Made by a program: the position numbers and the translations under genes
DNA from: Photobacterium sp. GJ3
GTDB taxonomy: Bacteria > Pseudomonadota > Gammaproteobacteria > Enterobacterales > Vibrionaceae
Direction: 5' to 3'
Assembly: GCF_018199995.1 (NCBI RefSeq)
Contig: NZ_CP073578.1
Location: 2,480,001-2,544,000 of the forward strand
DNA length: 64,000 bases
The notes under the pieces: model-generated
The model's input: only the letters and a program-made list of their open reading frames with translations
Told to the model about the DNA's origin: nothing
Database searches by the model: none
Shown here: piece by piece, positions 49,682 to 59,311 of the stretch
Position numbering within the stretch: position 1 is the stretch's first letter
How the letters are laid out: every line of letters starts with the position of its first letter

Positions 49682-50494
49682 ATGAAACAGACCCCGTTAG
49701 CTTTGGCTCTTGGAGCAGTCCTGGTTGTCCCCGGAATCAGCTTTGCCGCAGACTATACTGACGGCGATATCCATAAAAATGACTATAAATGGTTCCAGTT
49801 CAATTTGATGTACGCACTGGAAGAATACCCACGGGCACCGGATGATCCGTCCGGCCACGATTATCTGGAAATGGAATTTGGCGGACGTTCCGGGATTTTC
49901 GATTTATATGGCTATGTCGATTACTTCGATCTGACGGAGCATGATGCCAGCGACAAAAAAGACCGGCCCAAAATGTTCATGAAATTTGCCCCGCGGGTTT
50001 CGCTGGATGCCCTGACCAGAACCGATCTCTCCTTTGGTCCGGTGCAAGAGCTGTACTTTGCAACCCTTTTCAACTGGGGAGGCGGTGCGCATGATGTCAA
50101 CAATTCCTTCTGGGGGATAGGTTCAGACGTCATGGTCCCCTGGTTTGGCAAAGTCGGCCTCAATCTGTATGCGCTGTACGATGTGAACGCCAAAGACTGG
50201 AATGGTTACCAGATCTCGACCAACTGGTTTAAACCCTTTTATACCTTTGATAACGGCACCTTCCTTTCATATCAGGGGTATATTGATTACCAGTTTGGTG
50301 CAGATGATGAATTCAATGGTAATTCACAAGCAACGCATGGCGGGAACTGGTTTAACGGCCTGTACTGGCATTCAGACCGCTTCTCTGTCGGTTACGGCCT
50401 GAAGCTCTTTTATGATGTCTACCTGATTGAAGACTCCGACGCATTCGAATCAACCGGTCCGTCTCATTATTTCTCTGTCACTTATAAATTCTGA
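49682..50494 (+). CDS. Second OmpK-like Tsx-family porin
   Basis: A 270-residue paralogue of the preceding gene, sharing the same blocks (ADYTDGDIHKNDYKWFQF, HDYLEMEFGGRSGIFDLYGY, KMFMKFAPRVSLDALT, NWFKPFYTFDNG) and the terminal FSVTYKF. Differences concentrate in the presumed surface loops: a longer EEYPRAPDDPSG loop, a shorter loop near residue 138 and the DDEFNGNSQATHGG loop. Own signal peptide (cleavage near SFA|AD). It has its own promoter region (49431-49681, no other feature seen) and terminator. Divergent loops suggest different phage or substrate specificity. Confidence 0.9.
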   Translation: MKQTPLALALGAVLVVPGISFAADYTDGDIHKNDYKWFQFNLMYALEEYPRAPDDPSGHDYLEMEFGGRSGIFDLYGYVDYFDLTEHDASDKKDRPKMFMKFAPRVSLDALTRTDLSFGPVQELYFATLFNWGGGAHDVNNSFWGIGSDVMVPWFGKVGLNLYALYDVNAKDWNGYQISTNWFKPFYTFDNGTFLSYQGYIDYQFGADDEFNGNSQATHGGNWFNGLYWHSDRFSVGYGLKLFYDVYLIEDSDAFESTGPSHYFSVTYKF

Positions 50495-50510
50495 AACCTG
50501 ACAACGCATG

Positions 50511-50541
50511 AAGTCCGGATAATACTTTATCCGGACTTTTT
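50511..50541 (+). terminator. Terminator of the second ompK-like gene
   Basis: A 12-bp stem AAGTCCGGATAA / TTATCCGGACTT with loop TACT, then TTTCTTT. Confidence 0.9.
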
Positions 50542-50607
50542 CTTTCCCCGACAAAGCGCCAGCCGTTACAATAACGCACAGTTTTCCTCCGACGACGGGA
50601 TTTTTCC

Positions 50608-51507
50608 GTGAACATCACTCTGGTCGGTGCCGGCGCAGTGGGTTGCCTTTGGGCAGGCGCGCTGGCCAAACAAGGACATCAGGTCCATCTCTGGCGACGT
50701 CAGCCGGGCACTCATTTCACGCTGAACTGGCAGGGGCTGGATACAGCAATCCCAGACACCTTTACCCTGCCCTGTAATCAATCCTCACTGCTGGCCAGCA
50801 GTGACGGGGTGCTCATCACGGTCAAAGCCTTTCAGGTCAGCGAAGCGGTGGCTTCGATTCAGCCCTTCCTGAAACCCCAGACGCCGGTCATTGTGATGCA
50901 CAATGGCATGGGCACAGAATCCCATGTTCTGAAGCAGTTACCGGGACATCCCGTGCTGTACGCCACTACAGCTCAGGCTGCTTTCCGGCCCGATCCCTTC
51001 AGTGTGCGGCACACCGGCATGGGCCCGACCCACCTCGGCGGGGTCAACCCGGCAGGTCAGGCCTGTGCCCAGTTCAGCGACATTTTTCACGATGCCCTGT
51101 CACCCTGCCACTGGCACACCGACATTCATCTGCCCCAGTGGCAGAAGCTGGCGATTAATTGCGCCATCAATCCGCTGACAGCTATTCACCAGTGCCGAAA
51201 CGGAGAACTGGCCGACCGCCATTTTGCCGAGCCATTGATGGCAATCTGTGACGAAGTCGCAGCCGTGATGCGTGCAGCAGGATATCCCGCAGAGACGGAA
51301 TCACTTTTGCAGCAGGTCTACACCGTCATCAACGCGACTGCGGCCAATTACTCCTCAATGCAGCAGGATGTTGCCCATCAGCGCCAAACAGAAATCGACG
51401 CCATTACCGGCTTTCTCATTGCACAAGCAACCTCATTTCAAATTGCCACACCGACGAATCAACAGCTGTGGCAGCAGATCAAACAGTTGGAGCAAGAATA
51501 TGGCTAA
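50608..51507 (+). CDS. panE: 2-dehydropantoate 2-reductase
   Basis: NADPH-dependent reductase of pantothenate (CoA) biosynthesis, 299 residues. The GTG start gives the Rossmann motif VGAGAVGCLWAG immediately. Catalytic lysine lies in WQKLAINCAINPLTAI, followed by the conserved NG/E and terminal S.MxQD region (SSMQQDVAHQRQTEIDAI). It overlaps yajL by eight bases, the same panE-yajL-thiI order as in E. coli. Confidence 0.94.
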   Translation: MNITLVGAGAVGCLWAGALAKQGHQVHLWRRQPGTHFTLNWQGLDTAIPDTFTLPCNQSSLLASSDGVLITVKAFQVSEAVASIQPFLKPQTPVIVMHNGMGTESHVLKQLPGHPVLYATTAQAAFRPDPFSVRHTGMGPTHLGGVNPAGQACAQFSDIFHDALSPCHWHTDIHLPQWQKLAINCAINPLTAIHQCRNGELADRHFAEPLMAICDEVAAVMRAAGYPAETESLLQQVYTVINATAANYSSMQQDVAHQRQTEIDAITGFLIAQATSFQIATPTNQQLWQQIKQLEQEYG

Positions 51508-52129
51508 TGCAGCGCCAAGCATGGCAAAACAACCCACCGTCGCCGTGTGTATCGCGCCGGGCAGTGAAGAAATGGAAGTGATCAATACGGTGGATATTCT
51601 GATCCGGGCCGGCATGCAGGTCACCCTCGCCAGCGTGGCAGAAGATGGCGCGCTGGCCGTCAAAGGATCCCGGGGAATTACCCTGACCGCCGACAAGCGG
51701 CTGGTTGAGATCGCCGATGATCCTTTCGATTGTGTCGTTCTGCCGGGAGGTTTACCGGGCGCAGAATATTTGCGCGACAGCACACTCGCCGTTGAGTTCG
51801 TCAAACAGCATAAATATGACGGAAAACTGGTTGCGGCAATCTGTGCAGCTCCCGTGGTGATGCTGGAACATCACCAGCTGTATCCTGAAGCGCTGATGAC
51901 GGCTCATCCGGGCTTTGTCGGGAAAATTCCGGAAGACCGCCGCCGAGCTGGCCGCCGCGTCATGTTTGATGTGAATCATAACCTGCTGACCAGTCAGGCG
52001 CCGGGAACGTCACAAGAATTCGCGCTGGAAATCATTACGATACTGATGGGGAAAGCCAAGACGGCTGAAGTTGCCGAGCCCATGGTGATGTGGCCAAGCA
52101 TGTGTTTCGATGTGGTGGGGAAAGGCTGA
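51500..52129 (+). CDS. yajL: DJ-1/PfpI family protein YajL
   Basis: A 209-residue DJ-1 homologue reported as an oxidative-stress chaperone and glyoxalase/deglycase-type protein (the deglycase claim is disputed). The conserved nucleophile is C115 in AAICAAPVVML, with the partner glutamate in CIAPGSEEMEV. The start at 51500 is inside the last codons of panE; longer frames only read panE out of frame. The first 12 residues extend beyond E. coli YajL. Confidence 0.93.
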   Translation: MANAAPSMAKQPTVAVCIAPGSEEMEVINTVDILIRAGMQVTLASVAEDGALAVKGSRGITLTADKRLVEIADDPFDCVVLPGGLPGAEYLRDSTLAVEFVKQHKYDGKLVAAICAAPVVMLEHHQLYPEALMTAHPGFVGKIPEDRRRAGRRVMFDVNHNLLTSQAPGTSQEFALEIITILMGKAKTAEVAEPMVMWPSMCFDVVGKG

Positions 52130-52131
52130 TC

Positions 52132-52280
52132 ATTCCTCCATTTCGCAAATGGGAGGAAATCATCGCGGCTTCGGTCATCGCTATACGATCCCTCCCCTTA
52201 CCAAGGGAAGGGAATCATCGCGGTTTCAGTCATCGCTGGACGATCCCTCCCCCTTTTCAAGGGGGAGGTCAGGAGGGGTT
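52132..52280. repeat. Array of three C/G-rich hairpins with two near-identical spacers (REP/BIME-like)
   Basis: Hairpin 1 TTCCTCCATTT/AAATGGGAGGAA, hairpin 2 CCCTCCCCTT/AAGGGAAGGG (52190-52212) and hairpin 3 CCTCCCCCTT/AAGGGGGAGG (52246-52268) are separated by two 30-base spacers, CATCGCGGYTTCRGTCATCG plus ten more bases, that agree at 26 of 30 positions (52161-52190, 52216-52245). The period is 55 bases. It lies between convergent yajL and thiI and may serve as terminator for both. It looks like an extragenic dispersed repeat; copies elsewhere cannot be checked here. Confidence 0.65.
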
Positions 52281-52307
52281 ATCAGGCACGAACGCATAGG
52301 CCGTCGA

Positions 52308-53756
52308 TTACGGGCGGTAAACCTTCACGTTCTCAAAGCCATTTTCTTTGAGGTATAGCGCCTGCAGGCGGCTCATGACACCGCGGGCACAGTACAGCAG
52401 ATAAGTCTTGTCCTGCGGCAGATCACCAAACTGAGTCGCCAGCTTGTAGAATGGCAGGTGTTTCACTTCCACGCCTTCAATTTCCAGCGGACTCTCATCT
52501 TCTTCGTCCGGGCTGCGAATATCCAGCACCGTGCTGTTACCATCAATCTGATCCACCAGCTCGATTTCCGGTGCCTGCACCTGACTTTCTTTTTCGATAT
52601 CACGGATATCCATCACACGGGCTTCACTCACCACGCGATCCAGTACCGCAAAGTCAAACTTAGCTTCTTCGGTTTCGAGTTTCTCTTTCACCGCTTTCAC
52701 GGTTGGGTTCTTCGAAATCACGCCGCAGAATTCAGGCATCGTCTTGGCGAAATCTTCTGTACCGATCTCGCGGGCCACATTGATAATGTCTTCTTTATCC
52801 CAGTTGATCAGCGGACGCAAAATCAGAGAGTCGGTCACGTTATCAATGTGACGCAGATTCGTCAGCGTCTGGCTGGATACCTGACCCAGTGCCTCACCGG
52901 TCACCAGCGCCTGAATGCCGAAACGTTCAGCGACCTGACCAGCAGCACGCATGAACATCCGCTTAAGCACGACGCCCATCTGGCCGTCATCAACGTTTTC
53001 CAGAATTTCAGCAACCACTGGCTCGAAATCGATAGCGATGAATTTGACCTTGGCTGAGGAGCCGAATTTTTTCCAAAGGAAATTGGAAACCTGCTTCACA
53101 CCAATTTCATGGGCCGGACCGCCCAGATTAAAGAAGCAGTAATGCACCTTACTGCCCCGTTTGATGTGCAGATAGCTGGAAACACCGGAGTCAAAACCAC
53201 CGGAGATCAGGCTCAGTACATCTTCCTGTGTGCCCAGCGGAAAGCCACCCAAGCCCTTATGACGTGCCAGAACATGATTCAGCTTGTCACCGTCGACTTC
53301 GATTTTCACGGTCAGTTGCGGATTCTTCAGCTGAACTTTGGCGCTTTCAACGGCCTGATTCAGACCACCGCCAACATAACGTTCCAGCTCAATCGAGGTA
53401 AAATCATGCTTGCCGGTCCGTTTGGCCCGCACACAGAATGTTTTCCCTGCCAGATCGTCACGAACATGAGCCAGCGTCTGCTCGAAAATGTCATGCATGT
53501 CGGTGAAGCTGGTTTGTTTCACTTCCAGCACATGATGAATGCCCGGCGTCTGCGTCAGCACGGTCAGCACCTGATCACGTATCGTTTCGTCTTTCACGGA
53601 CACATCGATATAGCTGCGACGGTTATAAACCGCCACTTGATCGGACAGGCGCTGAAGGATAATGCGGATATTGCACTCCAGGATTTTGGTAAAGCGCTTT
53701 CGCACCGACTCACTCTTTACAAAAATCTCGGGATGGGGCTTTACAATAAATTTCAT
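52308..53756 (-). CDS. thiI: tRNA 4-thiouridine synthase / thiamine sulfurtransferase ThiI
   Basis: A 482-residue enzyme that adenylates and thiolates U8 of tRNA and donates sulfur for thiazole synthesis. It has an N-terminal ferredoxin-like and THUMP domain (about 60-165), a PP-loop ATPase ([13 protein letters not shown] near residues 184-196) and a C-terminal rhodanese domain with the catalytic cysteine in [14 protein letters not shown]; the partner cysteine is in [11 protein letters not shown]. The long form with rhodanese is typical of gammaproteobacteria. The gap 53757-53952 holds nothing else visible. Confidence 0.96.
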   Translation of the reverse strand: MKFIVKPHPEIFVKSESVRKRFTKILECNIRIILQRLSDQVAVYNRRSYIDVSVKDETIRDQVLTVLTQTPGIHHVLEVKQTSFTDMHDIFEQTLAHVRDDLAGKTFCVRAKRTGKHDFTSIELERYVGGGLNQAVESAKVQLKNPQLTVKIEVDGDKLNHVLARHKGLGGFPLGTQEDVLSLISGGFDSGVSSYLHIKRGSKVHYCFFNLGGPAHEIGVKQVSNFLWKKFGSSAKVKFIAIDFEPVVAEILENVDDGQMGVVLKRMFMRAAGQVAERFGIQALVTGEALGQVSSQTLTNLRHIDNVTDSLILRPLINWDKEDIINVAREIGTEDFAKTMPEFCGVISKNPTVKAVKEKLETEEAKFDFAVLDRVVSEARVMDIRDIEKESQVQAPEIELVDQIDGNSTVLDIRSPDEEDESPLEIEGVEVKHLPFYKLATQFGDLPQDKTYLLYCARGVMSRLQALYLKENGFENVKVYRP

Positions 53757-53952
53757 AACATGCTTCGCTTCACAGGGCCTAACTAAAGGCGCGGATTATA
53801 CAGCAAGCAAGCGGTCGCTGAAATACAAAGGATTCTCAGAAAAATAGCGGGAACAGCAGACCGCAGCATTTCCCTGCGATCGGACTGTCCCTCACTGCCC
53901 TGTCGCCCGGACTGACCGGAGATTCAGGGCTTCCCTTAATCAGATTGTAGGC

Positions 53953-54894
53953 TTAATTTGGCGGGACGGCAGATTCCCCTGCCGGATCACTGGTCAGTTC
54001 ATCAGAGTAATGCGGTTTACCCTGCATGATGGCAATCTCAACCCGGCGGTTCAGTTTACGGCCTTCTGCAGTTTCATTACTTTCCAGTGGCGCTGTATCC
54101 GCCAGACCCAGAACCCGCATCCGGCTGTGATCAAAGCCGGTCACTTTTTCCATTTCCTGTGCCACCGACACGGCGCGTTGTGCGGACAAGTCCCAGTTCG
54201 ACCGGTAAAGCTCCGAATCTAAACGCTGGTTATCGGTATGGCCTGAAACTGTAATGATCCCAGGCACATCTTTGACCAGATCAGCCACCTGACGCACCAA
54301 CGGACGGAATTTCGGCTGCAGGAATGCAGAGCCTTCCGGAAAGGCGCCTTTCTCACGGATCCGAATCACCACCTGCTGACCCAGATTTTCCACTTCAATC
54401 AGGTTTTCCTGAATTTCACGCTCCATCGCCGTTTCCAGAATGTCTGCCAGCTGTTGCTGAGACTGAGTCATCTCTGAGCGGGTATTCTGGTTCATCTGCG
54501 TGGCGGTATGCTCAGAGCGTCCGCCGGTCAGTTTTCCGGCTTCACGCTTGGTGCCGCCCGCCTTTTCAGACTCCCCGTCATGAAAGTCCAGCGTGCGCTG
54601 AGTCATGTCGATCGTCTGTTGCATGATCACTTCAATCGGCGTCGGCTCCGGCCGTCCCGGACGAAACTCCTGCGCAATCACGCTGGTGCCTTTCGGGATA
54701 TCCTTCACTTCCACCATATGCTGCACACCAAACGCAAACTTGAGTGAGCCGGCGATCTGTTTGAACTTGAGTACATCCATTTCCGAAAAAGACAACAGCA
54801 GTACAAAAAAGCACATCAGCAAGGTCGACAGATCGGCGAAGGTCGACATCCAGGCGGGTGCCCCCTTCTTACAATTGCATTCGATCTCGTCCAT
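53953..54894 (-). CDS. pomB: Sodium-type flagellar stator protein PomB
   Basis: Stator subunit of 313 residues: a transmembrane helix (about 18-38) with the ion-binding aspartate D21 in TFADLSTLLMCFFVLLLS, a plug and linker, and an OmpA-like peptidoglycan-binding domain (VSGHTDNQRL ... NRRVEIAI). The start is the ATG at 54894 with AGGAGG six bases upstream; a GTG just before it is too close. It is 11 bases after pomA. The cysteine within the ion channel helix and the vibrio-type neighbours favour Na+ use (PomB instead of MotB). Confidence 0.93.
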   Translation of the reverse strand: MDEIECNCKKGAPAWMSTFADLSTLLMCFFVLLLSFSEMDVLKFKQIAGSLKFAFGVQHMVEVKDIPKGTSVIAQEFRPGRPEPTPIEVIMQQTIDMTQRTLDFHDGESEKAGGTKREAGKLTGGRSEHTATQMNQNTRSEMTQSQQQLADILETAMEREIQENLIEVENLGQQVVIRIREKGAFPEGSAFLQPKFRPLVRQVADLVKDVPGIITVSGHTDNQRLDSELYRSNWDLSAQRAVSVAQEMEKVTGFDHSRMRVLGLADTAPLESNETAEGRKLNRRVEIAIMQGKPHYSDELTSDPAGESAVPPN

Positions 54895-54905
54895 CACGTG
54901 CCTCC

Positions 54906-55667
54906 TTATTCATCAACGTCGATACGACGCTGTTTTTCATGGAGGTAGTTTTTCAGGAAGCCGTCAATCACGCGCGGGTTCTGACCATCCTGAATCGCCA
55001 GAACACCGTCCAGAATCAAACGACGGTTCAATCTTTCTTCGTTTTTACGCAGTGACAGTTTGTCCGCAATCGGAATCGCGACCATATTCGCCAGAATTGA
55101 GCCGTACAGTGTGGTCAGCAGCGCAACAGCCATGGCCGGACCAATCGACTTCGGGTCATCCATATTTGTCAGCATGGCCACCAGACCAACCAAGGTACCG
55201 ATCATCCCCATCGCAGGAGCAACATCGCCCAGAGAACTGAAAATACTGATACCGCGCTCGTGACGCTCATTGGTCAGCCCGATGTCTTTTTGCAGGGTTG
55301 AGCGCACGACATCGGCATCGTGACCATCCACCAGCAAATCAATTCCCTTGCGCAGGAAACTGTTATTCACTTCCATTTCTTCAAGTGCCAGAAAACCGCC
55401 TTTACGGGCAGCATCTGCCATTTCGACGATCTTCGCGATCAGATCTTCCGGATCATCGGTCTTGAACATAAAGGCCTTGGTCGCAATTTTGGCCGCGCCA
55501 AAAAATTGAGACAGGCTGAACTTCATCAGGACGACAAACAGAGTGCCGCCCAAAACAATCAGAACTGAAGGTATATTAAAAAAGATGTCCAGGCTGCCGC
55601 CCAGCAGCATCGCCATGATGACAAAAGCAAAGGCACCAACTAAACCTATGAGGGTTGCCAAATCCAC
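54906..55667 (-). CDS. pomA: Sodium-type flagellar stator protein PomA
   Basis: Four-helix membrane protein of 253 residues forming the Na+ channel with PomB. GTG start with AGAGGAG upstream gives MDLATLIGLVGAFAFV. Helices at about 5-25, 32-52, 150-172 and 185-205, with conserved charged residues in the cytoplasmic loop (NNSFLRKGIDLLVDGHD, ERHERGISIFSSLGDVAPAMG). The gap 55668-56011 to divergent xseB is 344 bases and holds no convincing gene. Confidence 0.94.
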   Translation of the reverse strand: MDLATLIGLVGAFAFVIMAMLLGGSLDIFFNIPSVLIVLGGTLFVVLMKFSLSQFFGAAKIATKAFMFKTDDPEDLIAKIVEMADAARKGGFLALEEMEVNNSFLRKGIDLLVDGHDADVVRSTLQKDIGLTNERHERGISIFSSLGDVAPAMGMIGTLVGLVAMLTNMDDPKSIGPAMAVALLTTLYGSILANMVAIPIADKLSLRKNEERLNRRLILDGVLAIQDGQNPRVIDGFLKNYLHEKQRRIDVDE

Positions 55668-56011
55668 GGATTACTCCTCTGAAATTTTTCTTATAGCCAG
55701 CCGACTCGAACTGGCCTTATTCTAACTTACTCACCTAGTATCGGCATCACCGCAAAATGGTTTAGCAGAGATTCAACACTGGTTTTGTGGTCTGCTGGGA
55801 AAAAACGCACATCCATCCCCAAAATCACATGCCCGACACCAAGCTGCTGCAGCCACAACCAGACAAGGCGAACGAAAAACCATAAAAATAACACTGTAAT
55901 GCGCACACTTCCCTGTGCCATAATTTGACCCGGCATAGCCTGTGCGCTATTTTCCCCTCATTTTCTGAGCGTGCTCCTGACTGCGCTCCCAACCCAATCA
56001 ATGGACCGGAT
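55668..56011. promoter_or_regulatory. Divergent pomA/xseB promoter region
   Basis: No assignable operator. A 69-codon minus-strand frame (55727-55936) with one hydrophobic stretch lies here, without a good ribosome-binding site, and is not called. Confidence 0.4.
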
Positions 56012-56254
56012 ATGGCGACTAAAAAACCAGAAAAGATGGCCTTTGAAGAAGCCATGAATGAACTCGATGTGATTGTCAACGAGCTGGAATCCGGTGATAT
56101 CCCTTTAGAAGACGCGCTGAAAAAATTCGAGCGCGGGATTGCCCTGGCACGGAACAGCCAGCAAAAGCTGACTCAGGCTGAACAGCGTGTCGAAATTTTG
56201 CTTCAGGCGGATGACAACGCACCACTAACCGACTTTGACCCAAGCGATGACTAA
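56012..56254 (+). CDS. xseB: Exodeoxyribonuclease VII small subunit
   Basis: An 80-residue helical protein that binds the C-terminal coiled coil of XseA. The conserved block FEEAMNELDVIVNELESGDI is followed by PLEDALKKFERGIALAR. The start at 56012 was preferred because the 29 codons before it are not part of the family. It overlaps ispA by eight bases and begins the xseB-ispA-dxs operon. Confidence 0.96.
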   Translation: MATKKPEKMAFEEAMNELDVIVNELESGDIPLEDALKKFERGIALARNSQQKLTQAEQRVEILLQADDNAPLTDFDPSDD

Positions 56255-57143
56255 CAGCCTTTCACAACAACTGGCCGCTTACGCGACCCGGAATAACGAA
56301 CAACTGGAACGCTGGCTGGCCCAACTGCCGTTTGCCGATCAACCTTTAGTTCAGGCCATGCGTTATGGCGCGCTGCTGGGTGGAAAACGTGCCCGGCCAT
56401 TCCTGACTTATGTCACCGGACAGATGCTGGGCGTGTCAGAAGCTGATCTGGATGCGCCGGCAGCGGCTGTTGAATGTATCCATGCCTATTCTCTGATCCA
56501 TGACGATTTACCGGCCATGGATGACGATGAGCTGCGCCGTGGTCAGCCTACTTGCCACATTGCCTTTGACGAGGCCACCGCCATTCTGGCCGGAGATGCC
56601 CTGCAGACGCTGGCGTTTGAAATTCTGGCTTCCGGACAACTCAGCGATGCCGGCAACACCCAGCGCATTGCCATGGTCCGTGAACTGGCTCAGGCTGCCG
56701 GTGCTTCAGGCATGTGTGTCGGTCAGGCTCTGGATCTGGCTGCTGAAAAGAAAAAAGTGGGACTGGCACAGTTAGAGACGGTTCACCGCCACAAAACAGG
56801 CGCACTGATTCGCTGCGCCGTTCGGTTGGGGGCCCTGGCTGCCGGAGAGAAAGGGCTGGCGGTGCTGCCGCAACTGGATCAGTTCGCCAATGCAATTGGC
56901 CTGGCGTTTCAGGTGCAGGATGACATTCTGGATGTCATCAGCGATACCCAAACACTGGGCAAGCCGCAAGGATCTGATCTGGCGCTGGAAAAAAGTACTT
57001 ATCCGGCACTGCTCGGTTTAGCCGGGGCGCAGGAAAAGGCACAGCAACTTTACCAAGAAGCCCTACACGCTCTGGAAGCTATACCCTACAATACAGATTC
57101 ACTCGAAGTTTTTGCCCGATACGTTATCGAGCGCAACAACTAA
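56247..57143 (+). CDS. ispA: Farnesyl diphosphate synthase (geranyltranstransferase)
   Basis: Trans-prenyltransferase of 298 residues that condenses IPP with DMAPP and GPP to FPP for ubiquinone, undecaprenyl phosphate and heme O. First aspartate-rich motif DDLPAMDDDELRRG, GGKRARPFLT for IPP binding, and second motif DDILDVISD. It overlaps xseB and is 23 bases upstream of dxs; enzymes of the first and last steps are thus co-transcribed. Confidence 0.97.
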   Translation: MTNSLSQQLAAYATRNNEQLERWLAQLPFADQPLVQAMRYGALLGGKRARPFLTYVTGQMLGVSEADLDAPAAAVECIHAYSLIHDDLPAMDDDELRRGQPTCHIAFDEATAILAGDALQTLAFEILASGQLSDAGNTQRIAMVRELAQAAGASGMCVGQALDLAAEKKKVGLAQLETVHRHKTGALIRCAVRLGALAAGEKGLAVLPQLDQFANAIGLAFQVQDDILDVISDTQTLGKPQGSDLALEKSTYPALLGLAGAQEKAQQLYQEALHALEAIPYNTDSLEVFARYVIERNN

Positions 57144-57166
57144 AACAGTAAAAGCGCCGACTTGAT

Positions 57167-59032
57167 ATGACACTGGATATTTCAAAATACCCACATTTGG
57201 CTTTAGCCAATACACCGGATGAACTCCGCTTACTGCCTGTGGAGAGTTTACCTGCACTCTGTGAAGAGCTGCGGACGTATCTGCTCAACTCTGTGAGCCA
57301 GTCCAGTGGACACTTTGCCTCCGGGCTGGGCGCCGTCGAACTGACGGTCGCTCTGCACTATGTGTACAACACCCCTTTTGATCACCTGATCTGGGATGTC
57401 GGCCATCAGGCATATCCGCATAAAATTCTGACCGGACGTCGCGATCGTCTGAACACCATCCGCCAGAAAGATGGGTTGCACCCGTTCCCCTGGCGTGAAG
57501 AAAGCGAATATGACGTGTTGTCGGTCGGTCACTCCTCGACCTCGATCAGCGCAGGCCTGGGCATGGCGATTGCCGCAGAACATGAAGGCGCTGGCCGGAA
57601 AGTGGTCAGCGTGATCGGTGATGGCGCCATTACAGCAGGCATGGCATTCGAAGCCATGAACCATGCCGGTGATGTGCACCCGAACATGCTGGTGATCCTC
57701 AATGACAATGAAATGTCGATTTCTGAAAACGTCGGTGCACTGAATAACCATCTGGCCCGCCTGCTGTCCGGCAATTTCTACACCAGTATTCGCGAAGGCG
57801 GCAAAAAAGTCCTGTCGGGCGCGCCGCCGATCAAAGAACTGGTCCGCCGTGCAGAAGAGCACCTCAAAGGCATGGTCGTGCCCGGCACCATGTTTGAAGA
57901 ACTCGGCTTTAATTATATCGGCCCGATTGACGGCCATGATGTCCAGGAACTGGTGCGCACCATCAGAAATATGCGTAACCTGAAAGGCCCGCAGTTCCTG
58001 CACATCATGACGAAAAAAGGCAAAGGCTATGCCCCGGCAGAAGCTGACCCGATTAACTACCACGCGGTGCCAAAATTCGATCTGAGCCAGAACCCGCTGC
58101 CGAAAGCAGCCAACAGCAAGCCGACCTTCTCGAAAATTTTCGGAGACTGGCTGTGCGATATGGCTGCGCAGGATGACAAGCTGATGGCGATCACGCCAGC
58201 CATGCGTGAAGGTTCAGGCATGGTTCGCTTCTCGAAAGAGTACCCGGATCAGTATTTTGATGTGGCGATAGCCGAACAGCACGCTGTCACACTCGCCACA
58301 GGGATGGCTATCGGTGGCTATCACCCTGTGGTCGCGATTTACTCCACCTTCCTGCAGCGCGGTTATGATCAGCTGATCCACGATGTTGCGATCATGGACC
58401 TGCCTGTGATGTTTGCCATCGACCGGGGCGGTCTGGTCGGTGCCGACGGGCAGACGCATCAGGGGGCTTTTGATCTGAGCTTTCTGCGATGCATCCCGAA
58501 CATGGTGATCATGGCGCCAAGCGATGAAAACGAATGCCGTCAGATGCTCTATACCGGCCATCGCCATCAAGGGCCAAGCGCCGTGCGATATCCGCGGGGC
58601 AGTGGCACAGGCGTAACCCCCGACAGCATCATGACAGAACTGGACATCGGCAAAGGGATCATCCGCCGCGAAGGGGAGAACGTTGCGATCCTGAGCTTCG
58701 GCACCACGCTGAGCTATGCGCTGGAAGCCGCCGAGGCGCTCAATGCAACGGTTGCAGATATGCGATTCGTGAAGCCGCTGGATGAAGCTCTGATCCGTGA
58801 ACTGGCATCAACGCATGATGTGCTGGTTACTGTGGAAGAAAATGCCATTGCCGGTGGCGCAGGTTCCGGAGTGATTGAGTATCTGATGCAAGAGAAACTG
58901 CTCAAGCCCGTGCTGCAAATTGGCCTGCCAGACCAATTTATTCATCAGGGCACCCAGGCAGAGCTGCACGCAGAACTGGAAATTGACGGTCCGGGGATCG
59001 AGGCGCAAATCCGCCGCTATCTGGCCAGATAA
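57167..59032 (+). CDS. dxs: 1-deoxy-D-xylulose-5-phosphate synthase
   Basis: Thiamine-diphosphate enzyme of 621 residues (E. coli 620), first and rate-setting step of the MEP isoprenoid pathway. ThDP/Mg2+ motif [19 protein letters not shown] (with the following [12 protein letters not shown]), the pyrimidine-binding domain [17 protein letters not shown], and the C-terminal transketolase-like domain are complete. A fold-back element begins at its stop codon. Confidence 0.97.
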   Translation: MTLDISKYPHLALANTPDELRLLPVESLPALCEELRTYLLNSVSQSSGHFASGLGAVELTVALHYVYNTPFDHLIWDVGHQAYPHKILTGRRDRLNTIRQKDGLHPFPWREESEYDVLSVGHSSTSISAGLGMAIAAEHEGAGRKVVSVIGDGAITAGMAFEAMNHAGDVHPNMLVILNDNEMSISENVGALNNHLARLLSGNFYTSIREGGKKVLSGAPPIKELVRRAEEHLKGMVVPGTMFEELGFNYIGPIDGHDVQELVRTIRNMRNLKGPQFLHIMTKKGKGYAPAEADPINYHAVPKFDLSQNPLPKAANSKPTFSKIFGDWLCDMAAQDDKLMAITPAMREGSGMVRFSKEYPDQYFDVAIAEQHAVTLATGMAIGGYHPVVAIYSTFLQRGYDQLIHDVAIMDLPVMFAIDRGGLVGADGQTHQGAFDLSFLRCIPNMVIMAPSDENECRQMLYTGHRHQGPSAVRYPRGSGTGVTPDSIMTELDIGKGIIRREGENVAILSFGTTLSYALEAAEALNATVADMRFVKPLDEALIRELASTHDVLVTVEENAIAGGAGSGVIEYLMQEKLLKPVLQIGLPDQFIHQGTQAELHAELEIDGPGIEAQIRRYLAR

Positions 59033-59193
59033 TACCAATCAAAGTAAGTCAATGATCAGAAATAGCGCAGGGAAAATGTTTGAGAACAAGGCAGGTTTTT
59101 TAGATAAGTAGTTATTCTACAATCAAAAAATCTAACGCAGTGATCGAACATTTGAACAAGCTAGGATGACCAGTGATTGACTGCGATTGGTAT
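59032..59193. mobile_element. MITE-like fold-back element directly after dxs
   Basis: A 162-base segment with inverted ends ATACCAATC / GATTGGTAT that extend imperfectly for about 25 bases (AGTAAGTCAATGATCA against AGTCAATCACTGGTCA). Inside are further inverted segments AAATGTTTGA / TCGAACATTT (59074-59083, 59144-59153) and TTTTTTAGAT / ATCAAAAAA, so the whole element can fold into a long hairpin. No coding capacity. Its left end overlaps the last base of the dxs stop codon. ATACCAATC-ended short repeats are common in marine gammaproteobacteria as I recall; copy number cannot be checked here. Confidence 0.6.
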
Positions 59194-59231
59194 ACAACAT
59201 CCGCTCGCTTGTGCAGGCATCCAAATAAACA

Positions 59232-59257
59232 AACGGACAGGTCTCGGCCTGTCCGTT
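59232..59257. terminator. Convergent terminator between dxs and yfbV
   Basis: A 10-bp stem, AACGGACAGG / CCTGTCCGTT, with T-rich flanks on both strands, between two convergent genes. Confidence 0.82.
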
Positions 59258-59311
59258 GTTGTTTGTGGTGTACAAAGAGATTTGCTGGTCAGCAGCCAGT
59301 ACGATTCATTC

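Noticed and set aside
52132-52280. CRISPR-like alternation of hairpins and spacers
   Set aside because: The 'spacers' are near-identical (26 of 30) and only three units exist with no cas genes, so it is a repeat array, not CRISPR.
52458-53786. Long plus-strand frames (about 200 and 225 codons) opposite thiI
   Set aside because: They mirror conserved thiI codons and have no start signals or family motifs.
55727-55936. 69-codon minus-strand frame with one hydrophobic segment between pomA and xseB
   Set aside because: No Shine-Dalgarno at a useful distance, and no family; it overlaps the expected xseB promoter. It could be revisited if conserved.
57248-58063. 271-codon minus-strand frame inside dxs
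   Set aside because: Antisense shadow of the conserved dxs coding sequence; His/Phe-rich composition is typical of such shadows.
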